Assembly: GCA_900239685.1 (NCBI GenBank)
Contig: OENT01000807.1
Location: 1 to 64,000 of the forward strand
Direction: 5' to 3'
DNA: 64,000 bases
Source: Rotaria macrura
Lineage: Eukaryota > Rotifera > Eurotatoria > Philodinida > Philodinidae
Part shown: one piece after another, positions 49,001-61,660 of the stretch
How positions within the stretch are numbered: the stretch's first letter is position 1
How the letters are laid out: the number at the start of each line of letters is the position of its first letter
Made by a program: the position numbers and the translations under genes
Notes under the pieces: model-generated
The model's database searches: none
Seen by the model: the letters and a program-made list of their open reading frames with translations, nothing else
What the model was told of the DNA's origin: nothing

Positions 49001-52000
49001 AACAGATACGTACACAATTAAATATCAAAACAATAACATCTTCAAAATCCGATTATTATAGTGTTTGTAAACAAGCTCATTTAGAAGGTTTAGTTAAAAA
49101 ATTCGGTTTAAAACCAGATAAATTAGGAGAAAATCTTTATGAAAATTATCAAAAAAATGAAATCGACCAATATCCTATTGGGCCAACAGCAACATGTGAA
49201 GAGTTCGTTTGTAAACAATTTCCAACTCCACAAACTGTTCTACAAGTAAGAATAGATCGAGATGATTTTCAATTCGAATACTAATTATTTAATGACAACA
49301 ACAGGAAAGTAAACTACTAAGAATAGGAAATCGTTTATCTGTAGCAGCAGTTCGTAAAATTTAATGAGTTATGCATACCATAATTTGAACTTAGATTGTT
49401 GAGAAACTTTTCGAAGAATACATTTAACTGAATATCATAAACAATTTCATAATAAACGATTCACATTGAGATCAGTCTCTTCGTAAAGTTTCAAAAGGAA
49501 ACTGGAAAATAATTATATAAAATATTTTAAAGAAAGATGGCGCAGGCAATGAAAAATAGATTGGCTAAGAATGTAAAATGTTTCGCGACGCATTATATTA
49601 GTGATAAAAACTTGACGTATTTTTACAAAACATTTTTATATACCATTTTCTTGGTGATTTGGGTGATCCTTGAAATATACTGAGTGAGAAATTTATCTCC
49701 GTCGAAAATTAAAACTAATATTCGAGACATCGTTGACTATGAGTACAAAGTTACGATATGGCTAATGTTGTAAATCAAGTGAACATTAGTAAATTTCATC
49801 TAATGTACTGTACCTGATATAGAACATGTTGTCGGGTATAAACAAAATCTTGGTTTCGATCTATGAGAAAATCTAAATTTCTCACCTGGGTCTTCAATAT
49901 TCAGCTTCTCAACAATAGAATTCTTAGAACTATTGTTCATGAAACTCGGCATCCATATGAATTAGGTTTCTGAACATTTATGTATGTGCAAAGTTTTCAC
50001 GATATTCATTCATATAGAAAAAGAAATTCATTAAGACGTACGTGAACCTATGCATCGTCGCGAGTGTGTTTTCTCACTTGAAAATTATAAAGATATTCCT
50101 TTGTTTATTTTGTTTTGTATGCTCTTGTTTATCTTCTAGGCTGCAATATTTATGCATGCACGTCTATTATCTCTTGACCCTTTGGTACGGTATGTTATTC
50201 GTCGTGAATATATTGCCCGTTGTATGATAAATGCTCGACCAACACGTCTTGGTTTGCAATCGATAACAGAAGATCATCCATGTTACACGATGAAATATCT
50301 TCTGGAAAAGCCAGTTAATACATTTACGAAAGATCAATTTCTTTATTTACATCAAAGTGTTAAAGATGGTTTAATGAAAATTGAATATGTTATCGATGCG
50401 AAAAATAATCCACACTCATATGCCGATGAAATCAAACGTTCATATACACGTGATGAATATTCGGACAATGTTCTTGAATGGAATAAAATTCGTGCTATGT
50501 GTATTGATTTAATGCTCGACAAATTTCTCTATCCAAAATTTCAACGTGAACTAGAAGAAATTTTGCTTGATGAAGCACGACAGTATGTTATCAAACAATG
50601 TTCAAGTTGTCTAGTCGATTGGCTTAAAGTAGCACCATATCGTTTGTCGAACGATGAAAATGTTACCAGTATATCTGATGTTGGTGTACGAGTATTATCT
50701 ATTGCTTATTCAACAGACATGGATGACGTGTCATATGCTGTGATACTCAGTTCCGAAGGACAAATGATGGATTTCATTCGATTACCAAATTTAATGTTAA
50801 GAGAAAACTATTCATCAGATAATCGAATAAAAAAGGATAAAGATTTTGATGCAATCAAAGCATTCATTAAACAACGTTTACCAGATGTTGTTTGCATAGG
50901 TAATATTACATTCTATGTCATATAAATGAGACATCGATCCATAAGTTTAGCATCCTTCAACAGTTCTGTATCAAATAAATTTTATTGAAATCAGAGGAGA
51001 TAGGTCTATGATCGAATTTCTGCTATAGACTAGTAATAAGGTTCACGTTTTCAACCCTTCAATCGTGATGTTGGATGAAGAGCTGTGATAGACAAGAATC
51101 TTCATAAACTTGTTATCGACTAAGTAGGAATAGTAATTATCAAGTATCGTTTTAAGCCCCCCCCCCCCTCATAAGTCGATTTTCGTCAAAGAAAGTCTAA
51201 ATCGGCTGAAATTTTCAGGATATGTTAGGACTGGAGCGGCTAGCCTACGATAAAAATTTCAGCCCGAAATATGCAAGTTTAAGGAAGTTATAAAGTGAAC
51301 ACTGGTTAAAAATGACCGATTTTCTATCCTAGTTATTTTGCCTTCAACTATGCTTTTTCGAAAAATTTCTTTTACCATTCGATAGAGCATGCAAAGACGC
51401 AGGGCATCTCGTGCTCCGATTTTTGAAAAAGCTTTTTTTAATGCCCAAAAACGTTTCCACAACTGAAAGTCCTTGAAAAAAGGCCAAAAAACTGCAAGTG
51501 AATTTTGTAGGCGATCTTTTTTGGACATAAAAAAANNNNNNNNNNNNNNNNNNNNNNNNNNNNNNNNNNNNNNNNNNNNNNNNNNNNNNNNNNNNNNNNN
51601 NNNNNNNNNNNNNNNNNNNNNNNNNNNNNNNNNNNNNNNNNNNNNNNNNNNNNNNNNNNNNNNNNNNNNNNNNNNNNNNNNNNNNNNNNNNNNNNNNNNN
51701 NNNNNNNNNNNNNNNNNNNNNNNNNNNNNNNNNNNNNNNNNNNNNNNNNNNNNNNNNNNNNNNNTTAATTAATTGTTAATTAATTAATTAATTAATCAGT
51801 AATTAGAGATCAAAGACCTAATTTTTTAAAAAAAATCGTTTTTGACATAGAGGACCTCTCAAAGATCACTAAAAATTTCGGTCAAAAAATGGTCTTTGGA
51901 AAAAAAACTATAGTGATTCTGAAAGAGCAGAACATGGGCTATCACATCATGGTGTTATCTTAATTTTCATTTTCTTGACGAAAATAGACTTTTTTTGAGG

Positions 52001-55000
52001 GGGGGGCTTAAGAAACAAAATTTACTATCCATGAAATTCTATGGTACATCTCAGTCAATACATAGCATTGCTAGGAACTAATTAGTTCTTTGCTGTTAGT
52101 GTAAGATATCATTGACCATCGTATCGTGTAGCTAAATTTGTGATTTTTTCATTTTGAACGATGAAGTAAAAGCAAGAATAAGTGTAGAGACAGCTATTTT
52201 TGTACTCGTATACTTCATTCATATAAAACACCTTCGATTTGTTGAAACTACTGGATACATGCAGGTGTTCCTCCTATTGTGCAACTCAATGATGGTTACT
52301 TTGCTACAATTAAATCCATTACTGAGAATACTTAGTATCGAGAAAAAAAATTTGTATTCATTTCCATTATTGTCATCAGAACGCGGTAGAAATAAATTTT
52401 CTTCATACACTACGTAATGAACGATATAGGAAAGTTAAGTCGATGATTCATTAGAAAAAAATATATGTATTAGTAGAGTTTACAAATCGATCAAATTACA
52501 AAAATAATTCATATTGAACACTTAACGATCAAAGACTGGTTTGATGATGTTTAAATAGTTGAATATGTAGATAATCATTTTGTTTTCAGGTGTTGAAAGT
52601 CGTGATGCCTTATTTTTACAAAAACGTCTTGAAAAAATGCTTACAGATTTACAACATGATGACGAACAATTTCAAAATTTAGCTGAGCCAATCAAAGTTC
52701 TTCTAGCTGATACTGAACTACCGAAAATCTATGGACAATCACGAAAAGGCGAATCAGATTTTCGTGATTATCCTATGAAGTTACGTCAAGCAATATCACA
52801 AGGACGTCGTTTACAAGATCCAATATTAGAATTTTCTCAGTTATTCAATTATGATAAAGAAATTCTATTAATTAAATTTCATCCATTACAAGATTCTATT
52901 GATCGTGATCAATTGTTATCTGTATTAGAACATTGGTTTATTTCACGTACAAATGAAGTTGGCGTAGATTTAAATCGTTGTATAGCATATCCACACACAT
53001 CACATGTATTACAATTTGTCTGTGGTCTAGGTCCACGTAAAGCTACACATTTAATAAAACATTTCAAGCAAAAGAATTTACAATTAGAAAATCGTACATT
53101 TCTTGTTGTTAATTATAATATGGGTAAATGTGTTTTTTCAAATTGTGCTGGATTTATTAAAATCAATACTGATGCTATGAAACAAAGTGAATCATACATT
53201 GAAATCTTAGACAGTACACGAATACATCCAGAAGCATATGATTGGGCACGTAAAATGGCTGTTGATGCATTAGATATTGAAGAATCATCTGAAATGGAGC
53301 CAAGTGCTGCATTAGAAGAAATCTTTCAAAATTCAGAACGTTTAAAAGATCTAGATTTAGATGCATTTGCTGTTGAGTTAAAAAATACCATGTATGGTGA
53401 TCAGTCAATAACATTGTATGATATACGCGCAGAATTAACACATCGTTATAAAGATGTGCGTGTACGTTATGAACCACCGGGTCCTGAAGATTTATTTCAT
53501 TTTATAACTAAAGAAACACCAGCTACGTTTCATCTGGGCAAATTAATACAATGTCAAGTATTTGATTTCGATAGAAAGGCACCCACACCACAACAACTTG
53601 AAGGTGCACAGCCGGAAAAAGATGAAGTAACTGGAATGTTAAAATGTCCATTGTGTCATACGGAACAATTTCGTACTCCTAAAGAAGTAAGAAAACACAG
53701 TTTCTTGATTTACATAGGTATAATATACATGTATATATATATATGTCTTTGTTGTAATATTTATTAGGCATGGAATCATTTTGATTCAGCTAATCGATGT
53801 AAAGGAATACCAAGTAAGTAATTTATCAAAACTTTTCATGAAATAGTCAATCTCATATATACTAACATCTGAATTCGATTGCTTTTTAAAGTATCGATTG
53901 TCATTACCCAAGTAGACAAACCTTTGGAAAAACGCGTTTAAGCTTTCAATCGGCAATGCCGATTGTGAGTCATTAACAAAACGCAGTTTTTACGCAGAAT
54001 TTTCACTTTTGGAACATTAAAACCGATAAAGACTTTGATTCTGATGATTTAAACGCATTGGCTTTCAAGTTGTCGAATAATTCTGCGTTTCAACGCTCAG
54101 AATCTGAGTTTTTATCGGTTTTCACGCTAGGAAAATTAAAATTCTCCGTAAAAACCGCGTTTCTTGCGTTTTTTTAATGAGCGTTAATGACTCACAGTTG
54201 GCGTTCTCGATTGAATGTTTAAACGTGTTTTTCCAAATCTTTGTCTGCCTGGGTTAATGATTAGTATTCATTTGTCACTAGAATAATGTTTGAGTGAAGT
54301 TGGATTGACAAAGTATGTTCCGTTTACTTGATATCTAGTTATATTTAGATATGGGGTCACATGCATTCTTTGGAAGACAAAACATAAAGAAAGTTTTACT
54401 TTAAGGAAAATATAATTGATGTGATATTATTTGAATAATTTTCAAACCTGCTAGAATTCTTTCTGTTTCTATTATGACATACTTAGTGGATACAAGCAGT
54501 TTCTCATTCGAAAATCTATGTCGTATGATAATGAATAATTATTTGTTCTACGCAGATATTATGTAAAAGATAGACAAGTTGAGAGTAATCGATCGGAACA
54601 TTAATATTCAATTGAATAATTTAATATTTCGTTCTTTTATCTGTCTAGTCGGTGTACGTGTTCGTTTGGATAATGGTTGCACAGGTTTTATAAAACTCCG
54701 TGATCTATCTGATTCACAAGTAACAAATCCGCTGGAACGTGTTAAACTACATCAAGTTATTTATGCACGCATCATTCATATAAACATTGAAAAATTCAGT
54801 GTTAATTTGACATCAAAATCAAGCGATTTACGAGATGATAACGATCGCTGGCGACCAACTAAAGATTCTTATTATGATCGAGCACTCGAAACAGATGATT
54901 TAGCAGAAGCTGAAAAAGAAAAACAATTAAAACAAGCAGCCAAAGAACGTAGTTATGTTAAACGCGTTATCGCTCATCCATCATTTATGAATATAAATTA

Positions 55001-56015
55001 CACTGAATGTGAACGAATACTTTCGACCAAAGATTTAGGTGATGCCATCGTACGACCAAGTTCAAAAGCATCAGATCATTTGACCATAACATGGAAATTA
55101 GTTGACGGTGTTCTACATAATATAGATGTGATCGAAAAATCAAAATCAAATCAATTTTCACTTGGTAAACGTCTATTAATTATTGATCCACGCACACAAG
55201 AAAGCGAAGAATTCGAAGATCTTGATGAAATTCTTGCACGCTACGTAAAACCAATGGCGAATGCAGTTTCAGATATTCTTACACATAAATATTATCTTAA
55301 TCTATCTCAACCAATACCATCGGGTTCAGCAACACCAGCTAAAACAACAACAACATCAGCATCCACATCAGGACCGCCACCATTATCAACCGAAGCACAA
55401 CGTATTCTTAATAATCAATTGATTGACGATAAGCGGCGTAATCCAACACGTATACGTTATTATGTAACCATATCACGTGAATATCCAACGAAATTTCTTT
55501 TGTCCTATATGCCTGTACGTAAACCAATACATGAATATTTTACTGTCACACCAAAGGGTATACGATTTCGTTCGACAATGTTTCAAACACTAACTGATAC
55601 ACTCAATTGGTTTAAAATACACTATAACGATAATGCAGTGGCACCGTCACCTATGCGTACATCATCAACAAATATTCGATTACCACCACCGTCATTATCA
55701 TCATCAGCTAATCCCATGTCAACACCAATGGCAGCAGCAACACCAATGGTACCATCCGGTTTTAGTCAACCACCACCACCAATGCCCACATCCGGATTTA
55801 GTATGCCACCACCACCAGTTGCTGCTGCTGTAAATGTTATTCCCACAGCTCCACCAACTGGTATGGTACCGAGCGGTTTTAGTCAACCACCGCCAAGTTT
55901 AGGTACGATGCCAACAGGATTACAACCACCACCACCACAAATGATGATGCCACCCGCGAATTTCTTCGCTTATATTCAACAATATCAACAACAGCAACAA
56001 CAACAAATGTTTTGA
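46003..56015 (+). CDS. SUPT6H: Transcription elongation factor SPT6
   Basis: Seventeen exons, in frame: 46003-46129, 46205-46296, 46356-46438, 46493-46523, 46576-46686, 46737-46794, 47104-47173, 47242-47416, 47476-47631, 47698-47799, 47851-47937, 48010-48099, 48619-49245, 50140-50899, 52590-53686, 53768-53813, 54649-56015; 1692 residues (human 1726). Acidic N-terminus (~1-260) with DDFIVDDE and [11 protein letters not shown] (the IWS1/nucleosome-binding region), then FEPEELQ...PERFQLRRIPV and [20 protein letters not shown], Tex-like core, YqgF-like segment, [16 protein letters not shown] (helix-hairpin-helix, ~1010-1025), [23 protein letters not shown]1 domain ([16 protein letters not shown], ~1239) and tandem SH2 ([57 protein letters not shown]). 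The Pro/Gln-rich tail (~1590-1692) replaces the vertebrate TP-rich tail. SPT6 is a histone chaperone and elongation factor binding RNA polymerase II linker via tSH2. Introns at 50900-52589 and 53814-54648 carry TIR elements. Confidence 0.96.
51156..52007. mobile_element. piggyBac-like TTAA-flanked TIR element with internal gap
   Basis: Inside the 1.7-kb SUPT6H intron. Ends are inverted repeats of ~35 bp (GCCCCCCCC...CTCA then a shared TATTTTCGTCAA-type segment) bracketed by TTAA at 51152-51155 and 52008-52011. TTAA duplication with C-run termini suggests piggyBac-type; homopolymer lengths differ (12 C against 8 G). The interior includes a 229-N gap, so coding capacity is unknown; the visible part has none. 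Confidence 0.6.
51536..51764. other. Assembly gap (229 N)
   Basis: Undetermined bases within the TIR element, followed immediately by a (TTAA)n run at ~51765-51796 that may have caused the assembly break. Confidence 1.
53907..54253. mobile_element. Foldback MITE in SUPT6H intron (Harbinger-like?)
   Basis: 347 bp with imperfect terminal inverted repeats of more than 60 bp: both ends read CCCA[AG]G[TC]AGACAAA followed by TTTGGAAAAAC[GA]CGTTTAA; GTGAGTCATTAAC also recurs. It is flanked by TTA on both sides, as for PIF/Harbinger, although the outer bases TCATTA/TAATGA are themselves complementary, so the true end is uncertain. An inner pair (AAACCGATAAA / TTTATCGGTTTT) makes the whole element a hairpin. 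No ORF. Confidence 0.7.
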
Positions 56016-57912
56016 TTCCAATCAGCTGTTAAATTTTTTCGTTTGTTTGTTTTTTTCTTTTCTTTTCATCAGAGTTTTGTACATAAAAGACATGAAAGAA
56101 GAAGCACAGAGATTTATGTTGTCTATTGCTTTCTTTATCATTATTTAATATGTTCTTCAACATGATTTCAAATAAAAAACAAGAGCCACTACTTCTTTTC
56201 TAATTGAAACTATCAAACAGTTATTTTGTCTAAAACCATAATTCACTACGATTCCGTGATATCTACAATTAAATTAATTGTACTTGAAAAGCTATAAAGC
56301 ATATGTCTGCTTCCAATTGAAAGAATATGATAGAACAAATCTATATCTGTCGTATAATTCTGTGCGAGTACTAATTCATTTATTCTAATGTAGTTTCGAC
56401 ATATAATCTACATTTATGTTTGCTCACTAGGATGCATTTTTAGAGTGTCTACAAGAACGATAATAAGAAATTCTGTCGAGTTCATTTTGATGATAAATAG
56501 TGTTGATCGTTCTGAGAGAAGTCAACATTAAAAATAGATTTCGTCTCATATCAAATAAACATTTTCATTTGCATGGTGAGAACAATCTACATAAAATAAT
56601 GACAAAACGATAAACAATATGATCATAATTATGATATTCTGTTGTACCAACTCTATGAAGAAAATAATTGATCACATGAGAAATATAGGTGATTTTGTTT
56701 ATCTCTCTCGTCATTATGATAGTGTCGTTCGTACTTTATTTTCCGGTATACTCTTTATAGAATAATGAAGTCTTTCACTAATATATGATGTTTCAACTGT
56801 GTTCTCTTAAAAATATACTATCTAACTAGTTCAATAAAATTTCTTATAAGAATTTAAAAGAAAATCAATGAAAGTTTTATGATTTATCTGTATTAAAATA
56901 TTTTATTAAAAAGCACTTGACTTCACAATCATTATGATCGAGATGGCACTATAGCGTAAGTATCGATCTATATCTTTTCATTATCCACTTATATATCTAT
57001 GAGTATACGAATAAACAGCAACTTTTAAATGTTAAATATGACGTTTGAAAATAGAAGAATCTATCAAATCATTTATTAATCCAATCAATTTTATCCATGA
57101 AACCATAAGAAAATCAGTGAAAAAACCATTTTTTATCGTAATAGTACTCCTTTTTCTTCATCAATCTTCATCTATAAATTATAATATCACTATAGAAGGC
57201 TACGAAAAATGGTAATTCGTATATAAGAATTTAGTACTGAACTCACTTTTACATAGGTTTAGATGAATAAAATCTGATAGTTTCTTATGTCATGATGAGA
57301 AAAATCATGAATAATCATATTCGATTAGACCATGCACAAAATGGATGCTCATAGTAAGTCTAACAAAAATAAATTTCAGTAGTATGTAAATATGATTATC
57401 CAAACAATGAAAGCAACTTTTTTCTTTTGTGATTAATTAGTTCAAGTGATACTCTTTCTAGACAAGCATATATCCTTCAATATGCACTTATACGTAGATT
57501 CTCTAATTAAAACTAATAAACAAATTATATTTATGCAATAGAACAGGAGTCTAATCGTTACAATAACAAATGCTATCAGACGCTATCTTAGTGTATGATC
57601 GATATTACTGCTGTTTCTTTTCGAATAATTTAACGATTCCTTCTGTAAGTAAAGCAATAGAATTGATTCTAATTATAATAAAATGGAATCGTAGAATCTG
57701 AAGTAGATTATCCATAACAATGGAAGTATGAGAGAAGAAATTCTTCGAATGTCAACTTTCATTAAGATCGAACTTCGAGAGTGATGATGCAATGGTTTAG
57801 ACACTAAGGAATTCAATTTTGTTATAAAATTCGGTTCTACGAAGACATCTACTAGAAAAGAAAAACAAATCTGATTACTGAACAGTGTTTTTATTGATTC
57901 TGTGCTAGTTTT
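56016..57912. other. SUPT6H 3' flank and intergenic, no gene recognised
   Basis: About 1.9 kb of AT-rich sequence. T-rich stretch and AATAAA-type signals near 56160-56180 probably mark the SUPT6H transcript end. No exon-like stretch was found. Confidence 0.55.
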
Positions 57913-58678
57913 TTATAATTTCCGCCCAACATAGCTTTGTCCTATTATCGACTCTTGAGCGTCATAATGTTCTAACTTTTCTATTAATGAATACCCATTC
58001 ACTATTTGCCCTTGACAGTAATAATGTCTATATTGAATAGCTTCTTCTGCAAATATTGTAGCATAATCTAAAGTACGTGATACATAAAAATCTTTCTGAC
58101 GTAGATCCCATCGCGTCTGGCCACAAGAGTTCGTCTCGTTCTCAATCGAGACATTTATTACTGAGAGCTGTGCTCAATGTCTTTATTGCCTATTCAGATG
58201 TATTCCGTAACAGCCTGTTGTCGATTATACTAGCTAATCTTTTTTCTTTTTTTTTTTCGATAGCTGTATATATTTTTTTCTAATCAGAAGTCAATCAATA
58301 CATTTTCACAAGTTCTACTTTACTTAAAAGCTGTTCTAACAAGAAAAAAACGACTAGCTGTTACATCAAGCAATATTCGCCTTGTTTAGTAGTATTTTTC
58401 TTTCATTTAAATATCCTTGACCTGTCCATTCTGTTTTATCTAAGTGTCCCATGATTGCTGCTTGGCATAATACAATGTATAAATAAGTTTGTGTTTTTCT
58501 TTCTCTTATTCTCTATGTCACTAATAGAAGAAGTATTGCTCACATTAGGAATGTGATTATTACTCTTAAGACTACCATTAAATACTGACTGTTCAAAAGA
58601 ACGTATTGTATGCTTATATGTAAAAAGAAAAGAGGATTGTAGTATTCTACTAAATGTGTTAAAAGTCGAAAGTTTCAT
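57913..58678 (-). pseudogene. Unrecognised gene, possibly broken or mis-assembled
   Basis: Three stretches on the minus strand look coding but do not join cleanly. An ATG at 58678 opens MKLSTFNTFSRILQSSF..., resembling a mitochondrial presequence, in one frame. At 58512-58366 the neighbouring frame reads TYLYIVLCQAAIMGHLDKTE and onward to a stop, overlapping the first in a +1 shift near an A-rich run. At 58173-57913 a third open stretch reads RWDLRQKDFYVSRTLDYATI then FAEEAIQYRHYYCQGQ and ends GQSYVGRKL with TAA. Composition of the last two is clearly protein-like. No family was recognised. A frameshift, a missed intron or decay would all explain the pattern. Confidence 0.35.
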
Positions 58679-59442
58679 AATAGATGTTGAAAATATAATC
58701 AAATTGTTTTTTTATGGTCAATAGTCATGCCATTGCAATGGCCTCAATATTATAAATGTTATTATAACAGGAACCGTCATAGAAAAAGAATATTTCAATA
58801 AGTTTTATGAATACTTCTAATGACTAGTGAACTCCGTTGAACTTTTTATTTTGCAATCATTCAAGAATTCATTCATTATTTAAAACTTCTATGAATTTAA
58901 CAACAAACACAATACTCGGAGTCTAATTATATGTTCTAGAGTTTTTCTGTTGATTCCTATACACAGACTACAAATCTACGAACATTTTCTTTTAAATAAA
59001 TAGACGCATCATTCATAAAAAAAATTATAATAAAATTACAAGGAAAAATGCACGTTCTGATTCTTATGGGATTAATTAGTTTCTTCATATGATTAAAAAG
59101 ACACACCAAGTTATACAATGACCAGAGCAAATTCTTCGTAATATTTATTCACGTCATCATAAATTATGTAGAGTACAAATAAGTTTCGTCCGATAACAAT
59201 CATTATTCATCTGATAATTAATCTTTGCCTTCTATGCTCCGTTGAATCTTTCTTTCTTTCTTTTTTTTTAATGTAATCAATGACGAAAAATAAGCAAGCA
59301 AGTAGTATGCAAGGCCGTTTTCAAGACAAAAAAAAAGAAAAAAGAAATATTTTTTCAAGGAATCAAAATATTTTTCTACTCAAATACTTAATAACAACAT
59401 ACATTCTAATTAACGAAAGAGATAGGATTTTGCTTTTTCATA
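58679..59442. other. Intergenic, no gene recognised
   Basis: AT-rich spacer between the F-box gene 3' end and the unrecognised minus-strand segments. Confidence 0.5.
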
Positions 59443-60303
59443 CTATTCTAAGCAAAGTTTCAATTCAACATAATCTAAATAGACTCCATTTTTTGCATGT
59501 ATTGAATCGTGATTAGTCATCGATATAAACACATTACATGGTTGATCTCCATTTATATCTATAATACCAATAGTTTGATAAAACCATAGATTTGTCTTCG
59601 TACTATTACAGTAGAAACATCTGTACATCGCTAGAAAATCTTCTTGTGTCCATCGCATATAGGCTGCTCGACCTGGATTTACTTGTTCGGCGACTGCAAA
59701 AAATTCTGTTTCACCTAGCATAAACGGAGTGTTCAATTTCATACGCCAAATAACATCGTATTTTCCTGGTAGAATATTTTCGAACAATGTTTCTATATGA
59801 AGTGAATAGCAAAATTCAATGGAATCTTTTATATAAAGTACATTGCCATTTAAACTAGATGGATCGGCAATTGTTGTGTAATTTCGATTTGTATCAAAAG
59901 TAAAATAATTAAAATCAGAGAATGATATACGTTTACGTTTGAGTAATTCAAAATAGATTAGCTTCGAACGGCATGATTTAATAGATAAATCTGCAGGTTT
60001 TGTTTCATCGGATAATGAAACCGAATTTTTAATCATACGATTCCATATAACATGACCGAACTGTTTACGAATGAGATACGACCAAAAGTCATTAGTAGTA
60101 AACAATGTATATAAACGAGAACAAGTACGACTCAAACGATGAATATCATTGATTGTTAAATAATTACTAATATGAAACCAAAGTGAATCAATTAGATCGA
60201 TAGACCAATCGAATGTATGCTGTTGTTGTTGTTGTTGTTGTTGTTCTGTAACCATATCTAAAATGGTACTTGTATTGATTACTTGTGAAGTATTTGTGTC
60301 CAT
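59443..60303 (-). CDS. F-box protein with possible PP2-like C-terminal domain
   Basis: Intronless, 286 residues. After a short N-terminus with an eight-Gln run, residues ~36-85 form an F-box: IDSLWFHISNYLTINDIHRL, SRTCSRLYTL, NDFWSYLIRKQFG. F-box proteins recruit substrates to SCF ubiquitin ligases through SKP1. The C-terminal part (~155-286) has a beta-rich pattern (LPGKYDVIWRMKL ... CNVFISMTNHD ... NGVYLDYVELKLCLE) that recalls the phloem-protein-2-like module attached to F-boxes in plants and some protists and animals; this part of the call is tentative. ATG at 60303 is the natural start. Confidence 0.7.
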   Translation of the reverse strand: MDTNTSQVINTSTILDMVTEQQQQQQQQHTFDWSIDLIDSLWFHISNYLTINDIHRLSRTCSRLYTLFTTNDFWSYLIRKQFGHVIWNRMIKNSVSLSDETKPADLSIKSCRSKLIYFELLKRKRISFSDFNYFTFDTNRNYTTIADPSSLNGNVLYIKDSIEFCYSLHIETLFENILPGKYDVIWRMKLNTPFMLGETEFFAVAEQVNPGRAAYMRWTQEDFLAMYRCFYCNSTKTNLWFYQTIGIIDINGDQPCNVFISMTNHDSIHAKNGVYLDYVELKLCLE

Positions 60304-61215
60304 GTTAAGGTACCATCCGCATACTTAATCGACACAATTTTGTAGATTACATTACTTATTCGCGCTTGGGATTGATAATGATTGTGTATAATACGTCTGA
60401 TGATCTTGAAGAGTAAATTATCGATACATTTAAAAAAATCTCTAGAGTCGTAACAAGGTTTTGACCTTCGTTTTATGAGAAGCATCATTCAAAAGTAATT
60501 ATCGTTATCGTGATACGCAGGTAAAAAAAATGACGCTGATGAAAGTGACGCTTAACGATAGTATTATTATTATTACTATTATTATTTACCTGTACCAACC
60601 ATATGAAGGTATGTGGTGTCTTGATCAAAAGACGGCACAACGATGGTAACTGCAAACTGATAAGTACAACAAAAGTATATATGCGAGTATCATGAGTGTT
60701 CGAATATCTCAGATGCAAAAAGAAAACGAGAAAAAGAAAGGAAAAGATAGATAGTGTCAAATAAGAACAAGTGTTTTTTTTTTCGCGTAACGTAATTTTA
60801 GATAAATGATCTTTGGCGATAACCAACAGAAAAAAACTACACTCAAATTTTATGTCTTCTTTATTAAAATGATTATGTCTACGAATGGAACAGATTGTTT
60901 TTCTCCATTTCTATGCTTAAATAAAACAAAAAAGAAATGTTGTTATATATTTATGCAGATGCAAGAAATCAAATACAGAGAAAATATAAACACATTTATT
61001 AATCTCGTTCTTGATAGGTAGGAAAAAAACCACGTCACTTTTTGTTAATGCTTGCCGTCTGGAGAAACTTAGTAAATGCGGCAATCAACTCTTTAGCAGA
61101 CATGGAAAGTACAGCCCTGATTTGTAAATATCTGATATTCATGATAGCAAGATCAACAGATATATATGATAATCTATCCAATAAAACTTTTTTTTCTTTG
61201 TGCTCTTATCAATGA
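60304..61215. other. Intergenic, upstream of F-box gene
   Basis: Contains a TTATTATTATTACTATTATTATT-type trinucleotide run near 60563-60587 and no supported gene. Open frames on both strands are low-complexity. Confidence 0.5.
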
Positions 61216-61626
61216 AACTTCAGCGTCTTTGTCTTTACTTCGGATCCAAAACATAATTCTTTTCTCATGAGTGCTGTATGTCAGAAAATACTATCACCTA
61301 AAGAAGTCATTTATCAACTGGTTCAATTTCATGATTCATATTCAAATGAGTTTGATGGCATCTCGATTCCATCTCAAACCAAAAGAATACAACAACAAGA
61401 TCAAAAAACAACGAGAAGAAAATATTTATCATTCTAGAATAATAAGAGTATATGCGTAAACAGTATTATTGAACGTTGGATTCTTTCATCAATAAATGAT
61501 AACGATCAGTTAGGTTTCGGATCATGTTGAAATCCACTAAAACATTGAAATAAATTTTATTACATATATATATATATACATGCGCCTTACTGGAATCAAT
61601 AATTGTGATGACGTCCTTGTCATTGT

Positions 61627-61660
<34 letters not shown>

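Noticed and set aside
49305-49364. Exon-like piece after ACAACAG in SUPT6H intron
   Set aside because: It would put a stop after about 19 codons; the direct join 49245-50140 restores the conserved family sequence.
55633-55833. His/Gln-rich frame (+) inside SUPT6H last exon
   Set aside because: Shifted-frame shadow of the Pro-rich C-terminal tail.
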